Below, one piece after another: positions 4,005 to 5,259 of a DNA stretch of 5,259 nt (position 1 is the first letter of the stretch; each line of letters opens with the position of its first letter). The stretch is taken from the NCBI GenBank assembly GCA_026388915.1, contig JAPLIW010000018.1:1-5259 (forward strand). Direction: 5' to 3'. The notes below the pieces were generated by a model that searched no databases, was not told the origin of the DNA, and saw nothing but the letters and a program-made list of their open reading frames with translations. The translations under genes were made by a program, and so were the position numbers. The DNA is from Deltaproteobacteria bacterium. GTDB lineage: Bacteria > Desulfobacterota > SM23-61.

Positions 4005-5259
4005 TCAGATTTCCTCTGCCTCTTCCCTCAGCTCCCGGCGGGAAACTTTTCCAACGTCTGTCTTGGGAAGCTCTCCACGGAATTCGATGATCTTGGGGAC
4101 CTTGTAGTGCGCCAGATTTTGTCGGCAAAATTCCATAATTTCTTCTTCAGAGATCTTACCCCTGGCCTCGCTTTGTAACACTACATAGGCCTTTATAAAC
4201 TGGCCCACCTTGGGGTCCGGTACCCCCACCACTCCGGCGGCTTTGATCTGGGGATGTTTATAGAGCACCTCTTCCACGTGCCGGGCAAAGACCGAATAAC
4301 CCTTATATTTAATCAAGTCCCGTTTACGGTCAAAAAAGTGAAAATAACCTTCTTCATCCATTCTGACCAGATCCCCGGTTCTGAGCCACTTCTTGCCATC
4401 GATGTCTATAATCGACTCTTTTGTCTCCTCGGGTCTCTTCCAATAACCCTGCATAATGTTGGGGCCGTTGAGGATCAATTCCCCCACTTCGCCGACAGGC
4501 ATGAATTCCGTGCTATCTACGTTAACGACTGCGGCAGTTACACCGGGGATGGGCACACCGAAGGAACCGGCCTTGGGTCGATCAAAGGGAGTGCTATGAC
4601 TGACGGCAGTCGTCTCGGTCATGCCGTACCCTTCCAATATCTTGGTTCCCGTTCGCCTTTCCCAGTCTTTAATCGTGGAGTCATGAAGGGTGTCGGCGCC
4701 GCAGGCGATCAATTTGAGTCGCTTCCAATTGACGCGGTCCGTTTTTTCATAATCCTTGAGGTATTCGAACAGGGTAGGGACCCCATAGAAGCCGGAGGCC
4801 TGGTAGCGCTCCATGGCCGAAAGGATATCATCGACATCCGGGGTGGTGAAAAGCACAATGGTGGAGCCCTGAACCAGGCCATTCAGCATCACCACAACCT
4901 GTCCATAGATGTGAAAGAACGGCAGGAAGGCTATGACCACTTCCTTCCCCTCCTCAAATATAGGCCAGAAGGAAACGGTCTGGGCCTGGAGGGAGACGAT
5001 ATTTCGATGAGTCAAGATCGCCGCCTTAGGGAGTCCGGTAGTTCCTCCGGTATAGGGCAGGGCGGCAATATCTTCCCCGGGCTGAATCACGATTTGGGGC
5101 GGCCGGGGCGGATATTTTTTGATCAGGGTCTGAAACTGAAGAAGGCCGGCCTCTTCCATATACTTTGGAGTTGGTACGCGCATTTCCCCATAGACCTTTC
5201 CCAGGGCACTCTTAGCCAGATGCTTTTTAAGCAGAGGAAGGTACTCGGCGATATTGGTC
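4005..5259 (-). CDS. AMP-forming acyl-CoA ligase (FadD-like), N-terminus missing
   Basis: Adenylate-forming ligase expected to activate a carboxylic acid to its acyl-CoA in two steps: ATP-dependent acyl-adenylate formation, then thioester exchange with CoA in the cytoplasm. The frame stays open through the right edge, so about 417 C-terminal residues are visible; the ATG at 5181-5183 is internal. Numbering from the first complete codon at the edge, I see the phosphate-binding loop YTGGTTGLPK (about 69-78), the adenine/acyl motif GYGMTETT (about 210-217), RTGD (about 293-296), the hinge and CoA-binding stretch DRKRDLIKYKGYSV (about 310-323), and the C-terminal PKTDVGKVSRREL with the conserved catalytic lysine (about 404). 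Family members usually have 500-560 residues, so roughly 100-140 are cut off. The gene ends in TGA 1 bp before livG, which places it in the transporter operon and suggests it activates the imported acid. The substrate (fatty, aromatic or other acid) cannot be decided here. Confidence 0.93.
   Translation of the reverse strand, partial: TNIAEYLPLLKKHLAKSALGKVYGEMRVPTPKYMEEAGLLQFQTLIKKYPPRPPQIVIQPGEDIAALPYTGGTTGLPKAAILTHRNIVSLQAQTVSFWPIFEEGKEVVIAFLPFFHIYGQVVVMLNGLVQGSTIVLFTTPDVDDILSAMERYQASGFYGVPTLFEYLKDYEKTDRVNWKRLKLIACGADTLHDSTIKDWERRTGTKILEGYGMTETTAVSHSTPFDRPKAGSFGVPIPGVTAAVVNVDSTEFMPVGEVGELILNGPNIMQGYWKRPEETKESIIDIDGKKWLRTGDLVRMDEEGYFHFFDRKRDLIKYKGYSVFARHVEEVLYKHPQIKAAGVVGVPDPKVGQFIKAYVVLQSEARGKISEEEIMEFCRQNLAHYKVPKIIEFRGELPKTDVGKVSRRELREEAEEI
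4012..4016 (-). promoter_or_regulatory. Ribosome binding site of livG
   Basis: GAGGA (within AGAGGAAAT) lies 8 bases before the livG ATG, inside the last codons of the ligase gene. With the 1-bp intergenic gap this implies translational coupling of ligase and livG. Confidence 0.6.

Noticed and set aside
3374..4178. Plus-strand open frames opposite livG and the ligase end
   Set aside because: They are antisense shadows of clear ATPase and ligase genes; they cross gene boundaries and show no domain.
5181..5183. ATG as the true start of the ligase
   Set aside because: The same frame continues without a stop to the window edge, and a protein starting here would lack about a quarter of the adenylation domain. 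It is an internal methionine.

Overview
The window is a single block of minus-strand genes, read from high to low coordinates. It encodes most of a branched-chain amino acid type (LIV/HAAT family) ABC importer behind an AMP-forming acyl-CoA ligase. Order in the direction of transcription: acyl-CoA ligase (N-terminus beyond the right edge), livG-type ATPase, livF-type ATPase, livM-type permease, a 297-bp gap full of short repeats, livH-type permease, and the first six codons of one more gene at the left edge. That last gene is probably the periplasmic solute-binding protein, which would complete the transporter. No plus-strand gene is credible; the long plus-strand open frames are antisense shadows.

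Layout: 5259-4005 acyl-CoA ligase (partial); 4003-3236 livG; 3233-2484 livF; 2483-2357 a 127-bp gap with a possible promoter; 2356-1295 livM (GTG start); 1294-998 an AT-rich gap with arrays of a 10-bp repeat (ATCTGTGTTC-like) in both orientations plus a small GC hairpin; 997-125 livH; 124-20 a purine-rich leader; 19-1 start of the next gene. Ligase/livG and livG/livF are separated by only 1 and 2 bp, so these three genes are almost certainly co-transcribed and probably translationally coupled. Every visible start has a Shine-Dalgarno sequence.

How the parts would work together: LivH and LivM form the membrane channel, LivG and LivF drive it with ATP, and a binding protein delivers substrate. 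The ligase would then activate an imported carboxylic acid to its CoA thioester. That pairing suggests the substrate is an organic acid (aromatic, fatty or similar) rather than leucine/isoleucine/valine. This is inference from gene context; the substrate cannot be read from the sequence.

Organism: moderately GC-rich Gram-negative-type genes, a LIV transporter coupled to an acyl-CoA ligase, and 'ATCTGTGTTCATCTGTGTCC' intergenic repeats suggest an anaerobic acid-degrading bacterium of the former Deltaproteobacteria (Desulfobacterota) or a relative. Confidence in the phylum is moderate to low. The genes are ordinary in kind. The least explained sequence is the repeat-bearing livM-livH gap.
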